The position numbers and the translations under genes are program-made. Below are positions 50,601-64,000 of a stretch of DNA of 64,000 bases, in pieces. The notes under the pieces are model-generated. The model made no database searches and was not told the origin of the DNA. It saw only the letters and a program-made list of their open reading frames with translations. This DNA is from Cyanoderma ruficeps (lineage: Eukaryota; Chordata; Aves; Passeriformes; Timaliidae), in the NCBI GenBank assembly GCA_008694505.1, contig VZDJ01007747.1, positions 1,515,390 to 1,579,389 of the forward strand, in the 5' to 3' direction. Each line of letters opens with the position of its first letter. The stretch's first letter is position 1.

Positions 50601-53600
50601 ACTATATATTAGAGAGAAAGCATAGAAAAAGCACTGGATATGTTAGGGGATTTGCACTTTTTTCCTTTTTGGGAAAAGAAGTATCTACAGTACATTGCTT
50701 TGCTATATATTCTGCCCAAACTATCAGTTGGGAAGAAGTTTCACAAAATATGTATTTAAGGAATAGAAATGAGAACTATTGCTTTAATACACAGGCATGA
50801 AAGTAAAGAGATAAAGAGCTGATCTAATTTCTGTACAGAAATGTGTAACTAGAGGAAAAGAAAAAGGGGGAGGGATTCAAAGAATTTAGTTTAGAAAGAA
50901 GTTCTTTTTCCTGCAGGGAAAGTTGAAGATTTGTATCAGGCTCTGTGTGGTAGACAGAGAATTTTTTTGGGAAAGCAGGAGCCCACTGAGCTGCAACCTG
51001 GATAATCTGTCCATGAACAACCAGGAGTTAACTGTAACTCTGATAAAACGGGCTTTAAATTGCCAGGGGGTTCAGTGTCCCTGGTTTTCACAGTATCTTG
51101 CAGAAAGATCAGGAACAAAGGAACAAGGCTCTAAACGCAGTTGGTGGGTTGTCATGTAGTTTTTATTTGTAAGATAATCATGTGTTGGAGTCTGGTTTTG
51201 GGCATTTGTACTCAGTGTTAACATCTTTCATTTTATTGTCCAACTCTTTTAGATGTGAGGTTTTACATGGATTAAATTAGGATATAACAGTTGTTTAGTC
51301 TTCTGTTCAAAATAAGTGCATTTAAAGAAGAGAAGCTGTAGCATTTAAATGAAGGGCAGGAAGGAGTGCATACCCAGAGGGGCTGTCACTTCAGATAAGT
51401 GTGAAGGCAAGTTCTGTAGCAAGCTAACACTGAGAGCTGGTTTCTTCACGTGTTAGTTTTGCTCACCACTCAGTATGATCAGGAATCCAGGAACTGTTCA
51501 GCCTGACTCAGAAGAATAAAAGCTCATTTGAAGCATGCTGTATAAGAATGCCGATAGCTTTTCAGGATTTATTATATATCCCATAATATTAAAGAAAAAA
51601 GATTACTTCAATCTGCATTCAGCACGTAACAGTAAACACTAATGTTATTTACCATCTTCCAAAAACATATACATTCAGTAATGACATATGGGCCTGGATG
51701 ACTGGGTTAATCTTTACACCTGGATTTATGAACCTGCTAACAAGCTTTCCTATTCTCTCTGAAGGAGTGGGCCATAAACACTGTAATTGAATCATAAAGC
51801 TTTTGACCTTAGCACTATCTATGGGACTCCTTGTTGGTCGCTGAGGGTGTATAGGAGTATGCTTGAAAGTCATTGCAAAAATTGCTATGAATATTGAAAA
51901 AAAAATGTTTGCTATGAATAAACATTTGAGTGAATTTTGGCAGCTGCTTTATGTCTGGTTTTGTCTGTTCTTTTGCACAAAACTTTATCTGGAATATCTG
52001 AGAGGAGTTACATTCATACTCTAAATGCAAAAGTATTCAGTGAAACAGAAATGTGTATAAGCTACACAGTTATTCTTGCTCTCTCAGCCAAGGGCTGGAA
52101 GCAGTCCCAATCATGGTCAATAACAGCTGAACAAATCTCAGTCTGGAACATTATGTATTTCTTTGCAGTCTAACTTAGTAGGTAATTATAAATTTGATGA
52201 TTGGAGTAATTGATAAATTAGGCAGTTGCATAGATGTTTGCAGAACGGTGTTTGCAACTAGAGTTTTGCAGAACAAAATAATTCTTTTGGCAGCGGTAGA
52301 AAACAAAATACATTCAAGAAAACTACAATTGGTCTCATATATTCTGCAGATGAAAGAGGCTCTTACATCATGGGATGTGTTATTAGTTGAGAATCAGTTT
52401 TCCCAGCTCCAGTTGTGGATGAAAGAGAAAATTTAAACTGATTAAAAATTACACAGAGCTGTAACTGTGAGGTTTAAACTTCAAGTAGGTGGAAGCTCAG
52501 AAATGAAAAAGGGCCATTTCCACATGGCTGAATTGAGATAATGACATGGGATGAAATCCCTTTGGCACAACCTTGGTCCCGGCAAGGAATTGCTTGGAGG
52601 AGTTGAAAGTGCCAAATTTATGGAGCGCATAAAGAGAAGGAGAAGACAAAAGGGTAAAGTTAACTGCACTGTTTCAGACCTCAGCAAAACCTCTGGATAT
52701 CAAGGAGATGCATTGTGAAAGCTTTGGTCACACCTACTTCTGCCAGATATTTCTACTATCTCCTCTTTCAAGAGATTTAAAGAGGAAACTTTTGAAATGT
52801 TGTGCTAGCTAACACTGCTGACCAAGATTTGTGGGGTTTTTTTGTCAAAAATGTGGTGAACTTTAAAAGTAAACTTTGAAGGGGGGTCTATAGATCTGTT
52901 TGATTTCCACATGAGTTCAAAGATTGGCCATCACGGACAGACCAAAACTACAACAGCAAAGCAGCAAACACTGCCTCTTACTTTGTCTCAGAGGGGTAGG
53001 ATGTTCATGAGCAGAAGGCCTCCTAAGACTGCTCTGTGTTCAACTCTTTCAGGAGACACCACTGTACCTGAGCTATTGCAATATTGCAATATTATTTATC
53101 CTTGAGAAGGTCTGATAGAGCAGGATAGTACTATTATTTTCATTTTATGGGTGGTGGAATCAGGAAGAGAATGTACTATGATAGAAGCATGTTTGAGGCA
53201 GAAAGGTGAGTCTCATTATCTCACAGTTTGCCCACATGGAACACACATTCCAGGAAATAAGTTGTCTGGGGGCTCAGATTGATACACTGGTTTAAAATGT
53301 GTTTTCCAAAAGATGTGAACATTATTTATTTTCACTGCTTTCCAAGTGTGCTGGTTCACAGTGAGTAGTTTGGACAGGTTTATGGACTGCTCCTTCTCCA
53401 ACCCTGTGATACCGTCCATTAAACTATGCCACCTCTTCCACACTCACGTCTCCCTCTTCTACCACCTTTTACTGCCTCTCTGCCATTTTTACCTGCACTG
53501 AAAATGTTGCTTTCATTTATTGCTCTACTAATTACTCCACTTGCAAAAATTTAATTGTGGGCCTTCCCTTATGTATCTTGGCTCATATGCTTTCAATTTG

Positions 53601-55079
53601 ACTCCTCATAAAATTAGGGGGCTCTTTTCTCCTCAGTCACGTGTTTCAGCTGCTTTTTGCTCTTACATGTCAGTGGTTTGCTGACCTTTCCCCTCCAGTT
53701 CTTCCCTCTGCTCACAGGGATGCTTTCTCTTTTGTCTTTGAGAGATGCTGTCACACAGCTCCAGAAAGCCATGTGTGAGAGAGATTCATTGCAAACTAAT
53801 GATAGTCCCCATGTTTATTTGAGTTGCTGTCATGTTTAGTCTCCATCAGGGCAGAGTGAGTGGCTGCATCACTGCCTCTCACTTACGAGCTTGTGCTAAA
53901 TGTCATTTTCAGCATGTGTTATAAAACACCACATGGTGAAGATAAGCCATTTTGTTAGTTCTGAAAGTTAAAACCCCTGTCACCGGACACCAGAAAGAAC
54001 CCCACATATGTTGTAAAAATGACTTTGTTACACCCAGCCTAGATGCTGAAGCCACAGATTTGTGCCATTGTGCTTAAGCAGAAGTGCCTGACAGGAAAAT
54101 TCACACTGACAGCACAGCATCACTTGGTTTATTATGAAGTCAGGTGGTAACAGTGTCCAGTTTTGTCCAGCAAGCACCCACAGCTCTTCCCCCTCCTGCA
54201 TGTTAAAAGGTACTCCTACTGCAGACAGCAGCTCATGGACAAAAGCCATATTGACTGATGTCCTAATGCATTATTGAGCAGCTGGACAGGGTCATCCCTG
54301 GGTGCAGCTTAGATATTGGGTGTGGCAACAGTGAGGAGAAGGGGCAGTTGGGAAGCTTTCGTTGGAGTCAAGATCCAGCTGAACGTGGACATGATGGTGC
54401 TCATAATGATGGTGCTTGTCTAAGGAATCAGACACTCATGAGAATATATCAAAGGTAGCTGTGGAGCTGCTTTGCCTTCAGTGACTCATGAGTGAAGGGA
54501 ACATAGACAACACTCAGCTGAATTAGAGGAAGGAAGCTGGGGTGCAACGCATTCATTTCTTTGTAGCTCTCTCTGAATAAATAACTCTTTAACGTCATAC
54601 TTAGGGAAATAATAATCTTCACTGTTGCTCCAGGACTTCTCTGGTGCTCAGTGATTTCAAGGCATTGATGTAGCCTGTTCAACTGACTGGGACCCTTTGG
54701 ATTCACTCCTCAACCCTCCGACATCTCGCCCAGTTTAGGCGTTCCTCAGTATTAAGAGGATCCTCTCTGCAAAGGTGAAAGGATTGGCAGTACAAAACAC
54801 CTCTTGGGGAATGGCATTACCCTCCAGCAGGTAAAAACTTCCTTGGCAGGACATCAGGAAATAGCCTGAAATTTGGCAATCCTCCATACTTTGGAGAAAA
54901 GGCCTTCTGTCCACCTCACGTGTGCGACAGGTAAGGTGTGTGCTCATCCTAGCTGTGTTTTAGAAAACCCCTCCAATGTGACTCAGATTGCCTCAGCCAG
55001 GGAAAGGGCTCCCTAGAGAAGGGACAGCTGATGGAGAATTGCTTTGCTGACTGGTCCGTTTTTGGGGAGGAGGGGTTTG
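47699..55079. other. Intergenic DNA
   Basis: AT-rich sequence with many short open frames on both strands and no supported exon. A small tandem (TATTGCAA units) lies at about 53074-53092. A CTACACTACACT repeat lies near 48302-48312. No RNA gene recognised. Confidence 0.6.
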
Positions 55080-55220
55080 AGCGGCAGGTTTAATGCGGCG
55101 CTGTTTCCATGTGAGGCGGGTCCAGCAGAGGGGGCTTTGACACAGAGGAGCGGCGGCCTTGGCGTGCGGCTCCCAGCACGCCGGGCCAGTGCTCCTGCCG
55201 CAGGAAACAGCGTTCCGACC
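55080..55220. promoter_or_regulatory. Isolated CpG-rich block, possible regulatory element
   Basis: About 13 CpG occur in 140 bases, while the surrounding 20 kb is CpG-poor. It includes a CTCF-like motif at 55122-55135. A TATAAAAT lies 190 bases to the right at 55413-55420. This could be an enhancer, an insulator or the promoter of an unannotated transcript. Overlapping open frames on both strands here are explained by GC content. Confidence 0.4.
55122..55135 (+). promoter_or_regulatory. Candidate CTCF site (intergenic)
   Basis: CCAGCAGAGGGGGC fits CCASYAGRKGGCRS at 13 of 14 positions; the mismatch is G for the usual C at position 12, which is normally well conserved. It lies inside the CpG-rich block. 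Confidence 0.4.
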
Positions 55221-58200
55221 AGAACCCACTTACAGGATCCAGTGTGTAAACACAGCCAGCGGTTTATTGCATTAAATTTTCCACGCAGGAGACATTTCCC
55301 ATTTTTATTTGTGGCCGAACCAGTCATCTGATGCAGAATTGTTATGTCTGTTAACAAAATGTTCCGCTGTTGTCTCTCCACCTTCCCAGTCACAGGATGT
55401 TTCAACAACTGCTATAAAATACGCTCACACTGTAGAAATGCAGCAGCAGTGAGATGATCTTGGAAGAGGCAATTATGAAAAACCTCAAAATGTTTTAGAA
55501 TTACATTTATGCAGCACCTAGAATTGACTCTTTATAACAAAGCAAAAGCTCTATTTGTGGCTCTGACGTCTTGTTTGCTTGTTAAGTTAGATTCTTACAC
55601 ATGGAAAATTGAACCTCCATGAATTAAAATTGTTCATTTGTGCAAGCAGGTCCTCAGTGAATAAGAGAAGTTTATGACCTCCTTTTTGACTGTTAAACCC
55701 CGCCTCCTTGCAGCCAGCTCCACTATGGGTGCATTACCATCCTCAGATTTCATTTATACGAAATCTGCTTTACAGCAGATTTAATGAAATCTAGATAATA
55801 CTTTACAACAACTCCTAGCTCCCTCTCTAGCCAGACAGACTCTGTGCAGAGCCAAGCTCTTCCTTGCTTATGACTTGCCTTTATTAGTCATTCACCCATT
55901 AACAATTATTTTTTAAAGTTGGTTATTTTCTTTAATGCAGATGCTTATCTTAGTAGTGGCAAAAAAATTAATGTACTTTCAGATATTTCCAGCATGGTTG
56001 AAGGTTTGATATAGCTAATTTTCGGTGCAGAGTGAGAAATGAAAGTTCTGCTAAGTTGACTTCTACTGTGGAGCAGCCCTGGCTGTCATTATCCATATGT
56101 GATTTCCACTGGCTTTGTCTGTCCCTGTGCAATGTGTATTTTGATCTGATGCTTGTAAGTGATTAATTTTGTAAGATTTCTATATACTGATGCATAAACA
56201 GCAGTAAGCATTGTGGGTAGACTCATCTCAACATCTTACTCTTAAGTTTTTGTACTTGATAGTTTAGATTTGGGTGGGGATTTTTTCTTGCTGTAAATGC
56301 AGACTTTTGACTTGAACTGTTTTGCAACCTGCACTGATTCCTCAAACAGAATATTGTCAAATAACTTTCAAGAAGTAGAAAGTATGATTTAAGAGACGGG
56401 TGTTTAGAAAAATATATTTTGGTGACTAATTAGGACAAAAAGAAGGAAAAAGGTGTGGGACATCCCTAAAGCTCTGTGAAGAGACTTGTAGGAAGGCCAT
56501 GGCTCCTGCAATGTCTAACTGTTGACTGGGAGATGAAATCTGCATTTCATGAGAACTTCCCCTGCAACTCTCAGAGTGACCATTTTTTTCCTGGACATTC
56601 CTGTGAATTTGATTTATTATCAGTTTGGCAAAAAAAATTAATCACAAGGTTTATATACTGATGGAAAAATACAGGAAACTATCTGAGACTTTGGACTCAG
56701 GATTCTGCAAGGCAGAAGAATTTATACAAGGGAATGCAGGTGAAATAGGTTAAGTCTGTGAGCTGCTTACACAGTGGAGAAAGCATATGATGTCTAAACT
56801 GAGAGGGAATATGCTTCCTTGGGAAAAAAATACTTGAGCAATTTGAATTTTTTGGCACACTTTTAACTCCCTGTGACAGAGTGAAATCTGTACCTGTATG
56901 AGTTATAGCCCAGCCACAAAGAATCACAAGTTAGCACAGCAGGGTTTGTTCAAGTAGTCCAAATCTGACAGTGTTTCTCTCAGCTTCTTTTTAGTGACTC
57001 AAATTTCCCCCTCCTACTCAGGCATGTCCAATATCAGTAGCAAAACTCCAAAACTTCCCGTGTGAGTAAATAAGTAACAGCTTTATTCATTAAGCATGTT
57101 TCTTTAATATAGCAAGTTTTCAGTGATGAACAAAGACCATGTATGGTAATTTAATATTGGAACCAATTATTCAGATGCAGTCCCATGCTATCAAAACTGT
57201 GGTAGTGGTTTATTCCTTTGTCTCCACAATAAATCTCAGTGGGAAGACACAAAATACACCATTAAAAAATATAGACACTAATCTTAAACTTTAACACTTG
57301 CTATTGGAAATCCATATAAATTCTGCCACCATCACTGGCAGAGGGTGACCACTAGAAAAATACCAGTTGATTTTTAGAGAGTTACAGTTCTTCTATAATT
57401 TGCTGTATATGACAGAATGATTGATTATGCTTTTAATACCATTTTGCCTAGTAGCTTCTGGAAGACTTCTTTTGGCCTTTTTCTGCAAGTTAAGTATACT
57501 TTCTTGGTCATATATAATCCTCTGAAATGAAACCCATCTGTTCCTATTTAGAAAGTGAATTTTACAGCTTTATTATTGACCATACAACTTGGTAATTGTG
57601 AGTTTTATGTTTCTTAGCAAATACTTTGTACAGCTCTAACTTGGGAAAAATATTTGAGGAAAACCCATTGAGGGTTGCAATAAAAATCACAGCAGAACAG
57701 GGTTGAAATGCAATCCGGTAGCTTGCCTGATTCTTTCTGCTGCAGGATAAGAACAACTACCTTTATAAAAATATTGTATTCTATTACCATGTTGTATCTT
57801 CCATACTTCCAGTGATGGAAGCACCACACCACAGCCTTGCCTGCAGTAAACACTGCAGTATTTGTCTCCTCTTCCCACTACCCTATGTCTCACCTTGAGA
57901 CAGTGTGAGCTATAAATCCTTCACTCAGTCTGTGGATGATTTGAAACATTATAGATGAGCCCCAAAAAGTCAAGCCACACGTCTGTTTTAGAACAAAACT
58001 TTCTGATTGACCTTCCTCAAAATGGTGGATTTGCAGACCAGCAGCTCTGAAACTGTGGGGCTTTCTGATTTATGAAGAACAAGGAGTGTGATCAAGAAAC
58101 ATGATTTCATTTAACTTATGTGTATGAGTGGAGAAAAATGTCCCCCAAAAAGCCTTTGTATGTGCCATAAAATGAATAGCAGAATGGCAACTTGCATATA

Positions 58201-59470
58201 TGTGCATGTTTATGTCTTAAAATAGGATTAGTTTCCTCCAGAGAAGGAGATGCTCTGTGGTTTGCATGCTTCAGAAAAAGCTCTGTGAGTGATATTCCAC
58301 AAAGTTTGGAAATTACTTGACAGCACAGAACAAGATGTTCTGCTGTGCCCAATCATTTTGACTGAAAGACAAATATTAAGACTGGAATATTAAAAGTTAA
58401 TGGTGCCCCTGAAAATCTCTGCCTTTCCCCAAAACAAGTTTATAAAGAATTAAAGGAAGAGGATCACTATGAAAAAAAAAAATCAAATCTCAGCTGATAC
58501 ATAAATAGTTAATCACACAGAGTTAATCTGTAACCTAGGAAGAGCAGCAAACCACTGATCCTATTTGCTCCTTACCACACTGAGTAGTGGCTGTGTTTGG
58601 ACAAATGGGAGTAACTTTGCCAAGATGACTTATAAGCTGTTTTTGTGGTTTGATACTCTAAGGGAAAAATTATACCACAGTGAATTAAGAGAAGAGCTCA
58701 GGCTGTGTTATGTCTTGGTGTGCTGACAAGGGGTAAAAATAAAATGTGTTGAAAGGATGCAACTGTGAGAATGGCCTACCCTCAAAATTTTATGTAGAAC
58801 CAAACAGCCTACATTTGGGCAACTAAAGACCTGACCACCTTGTAGCAAAGCCCAACCAGCCCTACATCTTAGATGAGTCTTGCAAATGCTACTTCAATGC
58901 AGGCACGAGGCATCTTCAGCACCTTGAGATTTTCTGGGCAGAGTGTGCCTAGGGCCAGAAAAACCCTTCTGACTAAACCCCCCTCAGCCTGGCACTGAGG
59001 GCAAAGACACTGGCAGGGGAAGAACTGAGAAATGCATGCCCAGAGCCTGGGTGAGCTGGTGCAGCCCTGCAGTGTGGTGTTGCTGTGTACTCCCTGGCTG
59101 GATTAAAATTGAAGCCCCCTCTTACCACTGCTCCAGATTACCCACCAAACTCCCACAGCAGTGTGCTGCAATACCCATCTGCTAGGAGTAATAGCAGGGG
59201 AGTGGATAGGCCTAGGAGTCAGATCTCCTCCTCTTTCTCACTCTTTCTCTCTGGATTAAAAATAAAAGGATAACAAACCGCATCTAATTTGCTTTGTTTT
59301 ACACAGTTAATGCTGTGAATTCAGTTCTAATGATGCTCTTTGATCTTTCTCCATTGGCAAGATTTTTTTCAGTCTAAACTTCAATTGAGTGAATTGTCAT
59401 AGAATAAGGATTCTTTTGTCAGTTTTTAGCATTGCCATTTAAAGCAATTTTTGGATCAATAATGTAGGGC

Positions 59471-59501
<31 letters not shown>

Positions 59502-62500
59502 NAGTAGTCAGGCTGTTAGGAAAGATATATTTGCTCCAATATACTTTATGTCAGATTCCTGGAAAGTAAGTAACTGCATCATAAGAAAGAAAAAGGCAGC
59601 TTCTATTCCCAAAAAAGAGTCTGTCTTGTTGAAACCTCTGAGCATCCACTTTGCTTTGATTGTGCATGTTAATTCTTTCCTTGATCACCTTATTAAAGAT
59701 GGAGAAATGACTGGTTTGTTCTACTTTGTTCTGGCCTTAACAACTTTGCAAGATCTGTGAGACAAACAAAGACTCCTCAGAGTGGAAAAGAAGGAAAATG
59801 AGAAGGAGAGAAAATGCTGAAAGGTCTCCTGGCTTTGTGAGTTGAAGCAAAAAAAAATTGATTCTGACAGTTCTTCTTGTGGCAAAGCATAGATCTGCAG
59901 AAATTAAATGTTTAACGTCTCAGGAGGTTGGTCTCCTGGCTGATGTATTGCCTAACAGCAATGTAAGCCATTCATGCTAGCCCATGTGCTCATCAAGCTT
60001 GTACTGATCCTTTCTGCAGAGGGAAAGATCAAAGATCACCCTCTCGATTCAGAAAAAAAATTACTTAATCCTGCTAAAATTCCTTACATCATTGCATAGC
60101 TGCTGGCCTCTGCTATGGAAAGCAATGGAAACAGGGGGTGGAAATTTGTGCTTGTTGGTTCCCTGCTGTGAGATGAACTCAGGCTCCCTTGCAGGCCAAG
60201 TTCTAGTCAGAGTCTCTGTTTGCTCCTCACACAGCCCATCCCCACATTTATTCTAATCTCAGTGTATCTTCACTGGGTGTGCAGGATTACAGTCCTAGAG
60301 GATTAGACCACTTCTGCCTTCACCATTTCCTAAGGGCTAGTCAGTCCTTTTGGGCTGCTGACTTTCTGGATGGCTCCTTCAAGGACAAGGTTTCACCAGG
60401 CCTTATTAACAGCAGTGTGTAATATTGATTGATGAAATATCAAGAATCCTTTAAAAATTTTTTAAGAGAGCAAGTGACACTGGAACATTTAGTCCTAGTG
60501 AATGGAAAGAAGATTGACTTTTTCCTCAGTTTAATTTTCTGAGTCTTCTCAAGGGGATGCTGCCATCTTTGCCAATTTGCATTGGGTAAGTAGTTCCCCA
60601 CTACTTTCTGGCTGGCCTGTATTTTTTATGTGAAGACCTCCTACTCCGTCAAACGTTCCCTCAAATCACATAAGAACCACATTTAATGTTGGGAAAACCC
60701 TGGGGGTAGTTCATAATTTGTAGGTTTGGAAGATTAACTCAAAAGCACGGGTGATGTCTGAAATGTTGTTTTGTGCATCTGATGAAAGAAGAGAACCACT
60801 GGATTGACCCATCTACCATCTATGTGCAATCATCTCCTGGTCTGCTTGCCTGGGGCAATGGATAGGAGGAGTGAGAAGGGAGCTAGGAGGAAAGGGACAG
60901 CAGGTGGGAGTGAAGATGTGACTCGAAAACGCAGATTTAGTAGGAGTCATGGAGGGAGCTGACTCTGACACACCCGAGTGTTTCACCATGCTGCCAGCTC
61001 TAAGCTGATACAGGTTACCTTGGCTTGCAGGTGCTTCTCTGGTGCTCTGAATGCTGCCAAAGGAATCAAAGAGCCATGGTTGTCTCTGGGGAATGGTTTT
61101 ATCCATCCCCTTACGGGCAAGCAAGCCACACTTTTTTTCCTACTAATCTCTTCTTTAATGTGCCAAGGATGCTGGTTGGGGTGGCATCAGGGATGCTTCC
61201 CACTGCCAGAGCTCTGCCGGGTGATCCAGCTCCTCAGGGGCACCAGCAGAGAGGAATTCCTGGTACTCCCACCTGTCTGGCCCATCTGCCAAAGAAAGGC
61301 AACACGGGGCTGTTGGTGCGACTGAGCAGGGTGAGAGCATGGCTGGTGGGCAAGGCTTTCCCAAAGGTGTGGGAAATGCTGCTTCCACACCCTGCTCTGC
61401 TTGATTTATATCAGGATTGATAAGGGAAGGCATCTCTGTTCATCAACCAAACAAGGTTTACTAATTGAAGAGACAGTGAACAGAGCAGGTTTTCTTCACA
61501 GCTCCTGCATTCCCTATTTTATATACAAATATTTTTATGGGAGCAGGAATGTGAACTATGGCCATTTACACAGGAAAACCAGATCCACCAGGTTACTGAG
61601 TGAGCCTCTCCATTGCAAATTCTCTCTGGTTGTCCTAGAAGCAAATTAAACTATCCAGCAGGAAGCAGCTAGTTAATGCATGTAAAAGAATGGAAATCAA
61701 AAGTGCATAGGGAAACTGTGGGACAAGTAGCACTGAGCCATCCCTTACGTGGTTCTGTTCTCTGGATTTGTCATGTTCAGTGCTTGTCACCTTGTACTGT
61801 TACATGAGGATTTAGAGAGGGAAATCAGTTTAGTTAACCATTTTTTTCCAGCAGAACATCTGAAAACTCAATTAAGAGAAGTCTGCACACAGGAAGAGTA
61901 ACATGACTTTTTTTTAATTTGAAGGCTGTACATTTTTATTCAAGGGACTGATGTTTTACTAGGTAGTGAAGCAGCCTGATTAGCAAATTCAGGAGCCTTG
62001 CATTTGTGGAAAACAAAAACAGAGCGGGTATTACCTTTCAGACCCACATTACTTTTAGCAGGATCTCTACACTCAGGCTGGTATCCCACGGAGCATCCAA
62101 ATTACTTTTGTGCTTTTTTTTGCACTTCAGACAGGTTGGGCATGGCATGGCTGACAGTGCTGCTATAACAGAGCAGGGCTGTGGCTGCACTGCAGCTCAG
62201 GTGGGTGCTTCCCATCTTTTGGGGAGAGCCTTCAGGTGGCCACCAGGCTGTGTAAGGCAGGAGTCCACAATTGCACTGCACATCATCCACTGGTTTTCAT
62301 TTTTAATTTCCACGAGAAAGTAAAATAAAGATTCCTCCTCTCTTGAAATGTCCCCTGTGCTCCTCTTGAGGGCTATCTATGTGGATGATTAAAGAAAGAC
62401 CCAGAGACATTCACTTTCTTCCCATGATACATGTCTTGGCACAGATATTTGTTATTCACTCATTTGCAGCCACTTCTTAGCTCCCTCTTAACCTCAGCTC

Positions 62501-64000
62501 TCTTGTTTAGAAAGCGGGAATTTTTTGGAATGGGAGGTTTTCCCCCTTGTTAGATCAAGGGAGAGGGTTGTCAAACATGTATTTTTCCCTCTCTCTCTGC
62601 AAACTCTGGCCTCCTGACTCCTCCACAGTACTACCTGTAGAATCTGGTTGGAGCACTCACTTCCTCTCCTCCTGAGCTGCAATAGCAAAAGCCTAGGCAC
62701 TCTATGATTTTAGGATTGGTGCTCTCTGCTTTTAGCCTGGAGTTTAGTAGCAAAATGTATTTCTAGAGGGAAAAGGTACTGGCTGATAAAACCAAGGACT
62801 GCTATTCCAGCCCACAGTGATCCTCACAGCTGCCAGGTGCCCTGTTGCTGCTGCTCCTGCCCCTCCCTGCTCAGGGACTTGGTGACACAGGCTCCGCTTG
62901 CAGGCAATGGGCCAAGAGGCAAAGCCAAGGCACGTATTTGTGTTGACCTGCTCATCCAGGTTGACACAATCCATGTGCTGCCCACGGATGGTGGAAGGCT
63001 GGCACAGAGGTTTCAACTTCATGCTGTGTGGCAAAAATGAAGCTGAAGCTGGGAAGGGCATGGTACTTCTCAGTTGGAAGGCAACTCAGAAAAAAAAAAT
63101 ATCTTGGAGGCCAACTTCTTCCACATACTTTGTGTTTGAAGTGAGCCCTTTGTCAACAGATCTGTCGCCCCTTTGGTTAGCTGATCACCCAGTCATGATC
63201 TCTTTTGGCAGGGAAATCCCAAGAGCTACTTGATGATTTCCTTCATGGGAATAAAGTTTGCTCCAAGCAGGACTAGAGACTGTTTTACCTTCAATTTTAA
63301 ACAAAGATAATTTTTTCAAAGTTTCCTTTAAATCATGGTAGGGAAGGGAAGGGAAGAAGAGTTACTACAAAACAAAACTAAGCTTCTCACAAAGTTCAGG
63401 CTGAAAAAAGTTGAACCTACTAGCTAAGGATCCGAGCTTGTGATGAAAGCTGGGAAGTATTTTTCCTAAAATGGCACATTCCAGAAATTTTTAAGGTGCA
63501 AAAAAATTCTTTTGTGTTTTCCAGGTCCAGCTGGTAGAAGGAAGGTAAATAACCCTTCATCCCTCAAAATACCATCTCTGGAGAGAACAAAATTGCGAAG
63601 AGCAACAGTCATTGGTCAGCCAGGTGCAATCCAAATGTTGGATCACAGGCCATGGCAGCACTCATTGTCCTCTCAGCTAAGCATGTGAACAGGCAGATTG
63701 TCTTTGACCCTCAAATCTCATCTTTGGGAGGACTGGAAGAAACAGAGAAAGGCGGGTCAGTAGAGGGTCTGTCTGATGAACAGTGCATCTGTGGTAATTT
63801 TGTACTGCAGAGCAGGGACTGGTTACATCAGCATGGCCTCTCATAAACCAGGAGAGGTTCTTCAAGGCATTTCTTGTGCACATCTTCTCTCTCCTCTCCA
63901 AATGGAGAGCTGTCAGGCTAAGTGAGGGCATTCATATCCACGTGAAACATGAGTAAAGTAATGAGTGCCAAGGACTTTGTTAAAAGATGGTTCATGCCTA
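55221..64000. other. Intergenic DNA to the right end
   Basis: No coding exon recognised. Contains the poly-T run with an N at 59473-59502, a GC-richer part around 61190-61400 and 62820-63010 with overlapping chance open frames, and (GGGAA)n at about 63341-63357. A minus-strand AATAAA (61935-61940) could in principle end a convergent transcript, but nothing links it to a gene. In other vertebrates ELOVL6 would follow on the minus strand further right; none of its conserved exons (for example the H-W-Y-H-H segment) is seen here. Confidence 0.55.
59473..59502. repeat. Poly-T run with one undetermined base
   Basis: Twenty-nine T in a row followed by N, then AGTAGTC. The N marks a place where the assembler could not resolve the length of the homopolymer. 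It may be the poly-A of a minus-strand retroposon, but the adjacent sequence shows no recognisable element. Confidence 0.9.

Noticed and set aside
60813..61433. Several overlapping frames of about 100-130 codons on both strands
   Set aside because: All overlap in GC-richer DNA, mutually exclusive, no recognisable protein.
61935..61940. Minus-strand AATAAA as the 3' end of ELOVL6
   Set aside because: A lone hexamer is common by chance and no ELOVL6 coding exon lies in the window to support it.
36461..64000. A novel multi-gene system in the downstream region
   Set aside because: No clustered, conserved-looking or domain-bearing frames, no arrays and no RNA structures that I can support.

Overview
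This window is vertebrate nuclear DNA and reads as a bird genome, most likely a songbird. The + strand carries the 3' half of one large split gene, EGF (pro-epidermal growth factor), from 554 to about 36460. The rest, about 27.5 kb to the right end, looks intergenic. The bird call rests on truncated CR1 retroposon tails (about 2575-2645, 19068-19118, 47664-47698). A tRNA-Ile-derived SINE with a CR1-like tail at 35236-35365 resembles the zebra finch TguSINE1 family and narrows the call to passerines. These family names come from recognition, not from a database search.

Gene model: 19 coding exons keep one reading frame through compatible splice phases. Together they encode about 862 residues plus a stop. 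Counting back from the C-terminus they correspond to human exons 6-24. In order they encode four EGF-like repeats (554-5430), a YWTD beta-propeller (6410-15820), an EGF-like repeat (16554-16703), a linker (17481-17627), three EGF-like repeats of which the last two carry calcium-binding motifs (18257-21831), the growth factor itself (23786-23936 plus 26494 onward), one membrane helix (26494-26658), and a cytoplasmic tail over three small, fast-evolving exons (29322-29389, 33543-33586, 33950-34171). The signal peptide, first propeller and promoter lie left of the window. A long 3' UTR probably runs to tandem AATAAA signals at 36408 and 36439.

The first 16 exons are near certain because each matches human pro-EGF segment by segment. 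The last three are less certain. They were chosen on phase, splice sites, a conserved A-D-T-E junction and a shared Q-P-V. An alternative donor at 29425 also stays in frame with the last exon, so two tail isoforms are possible.

The intergenic part (36460-64000) has no coding exon I can recognise. In other vertebrates ELOVL6 lies downstream of EGF on the opposite strand, and none of its exons are visible here. The region holds simple repeats, one CR1 tail, an isolated CpG-rich block with a CTCF-like motif at 55080-55220, and a poly-T run ending in an N at 59502. No new biological system was found. The observations most worth checking are the missing basic processing site before mature EGF, the SINE in the 3' UTR, the CTCF-like motifs, and the tail splicing choice.
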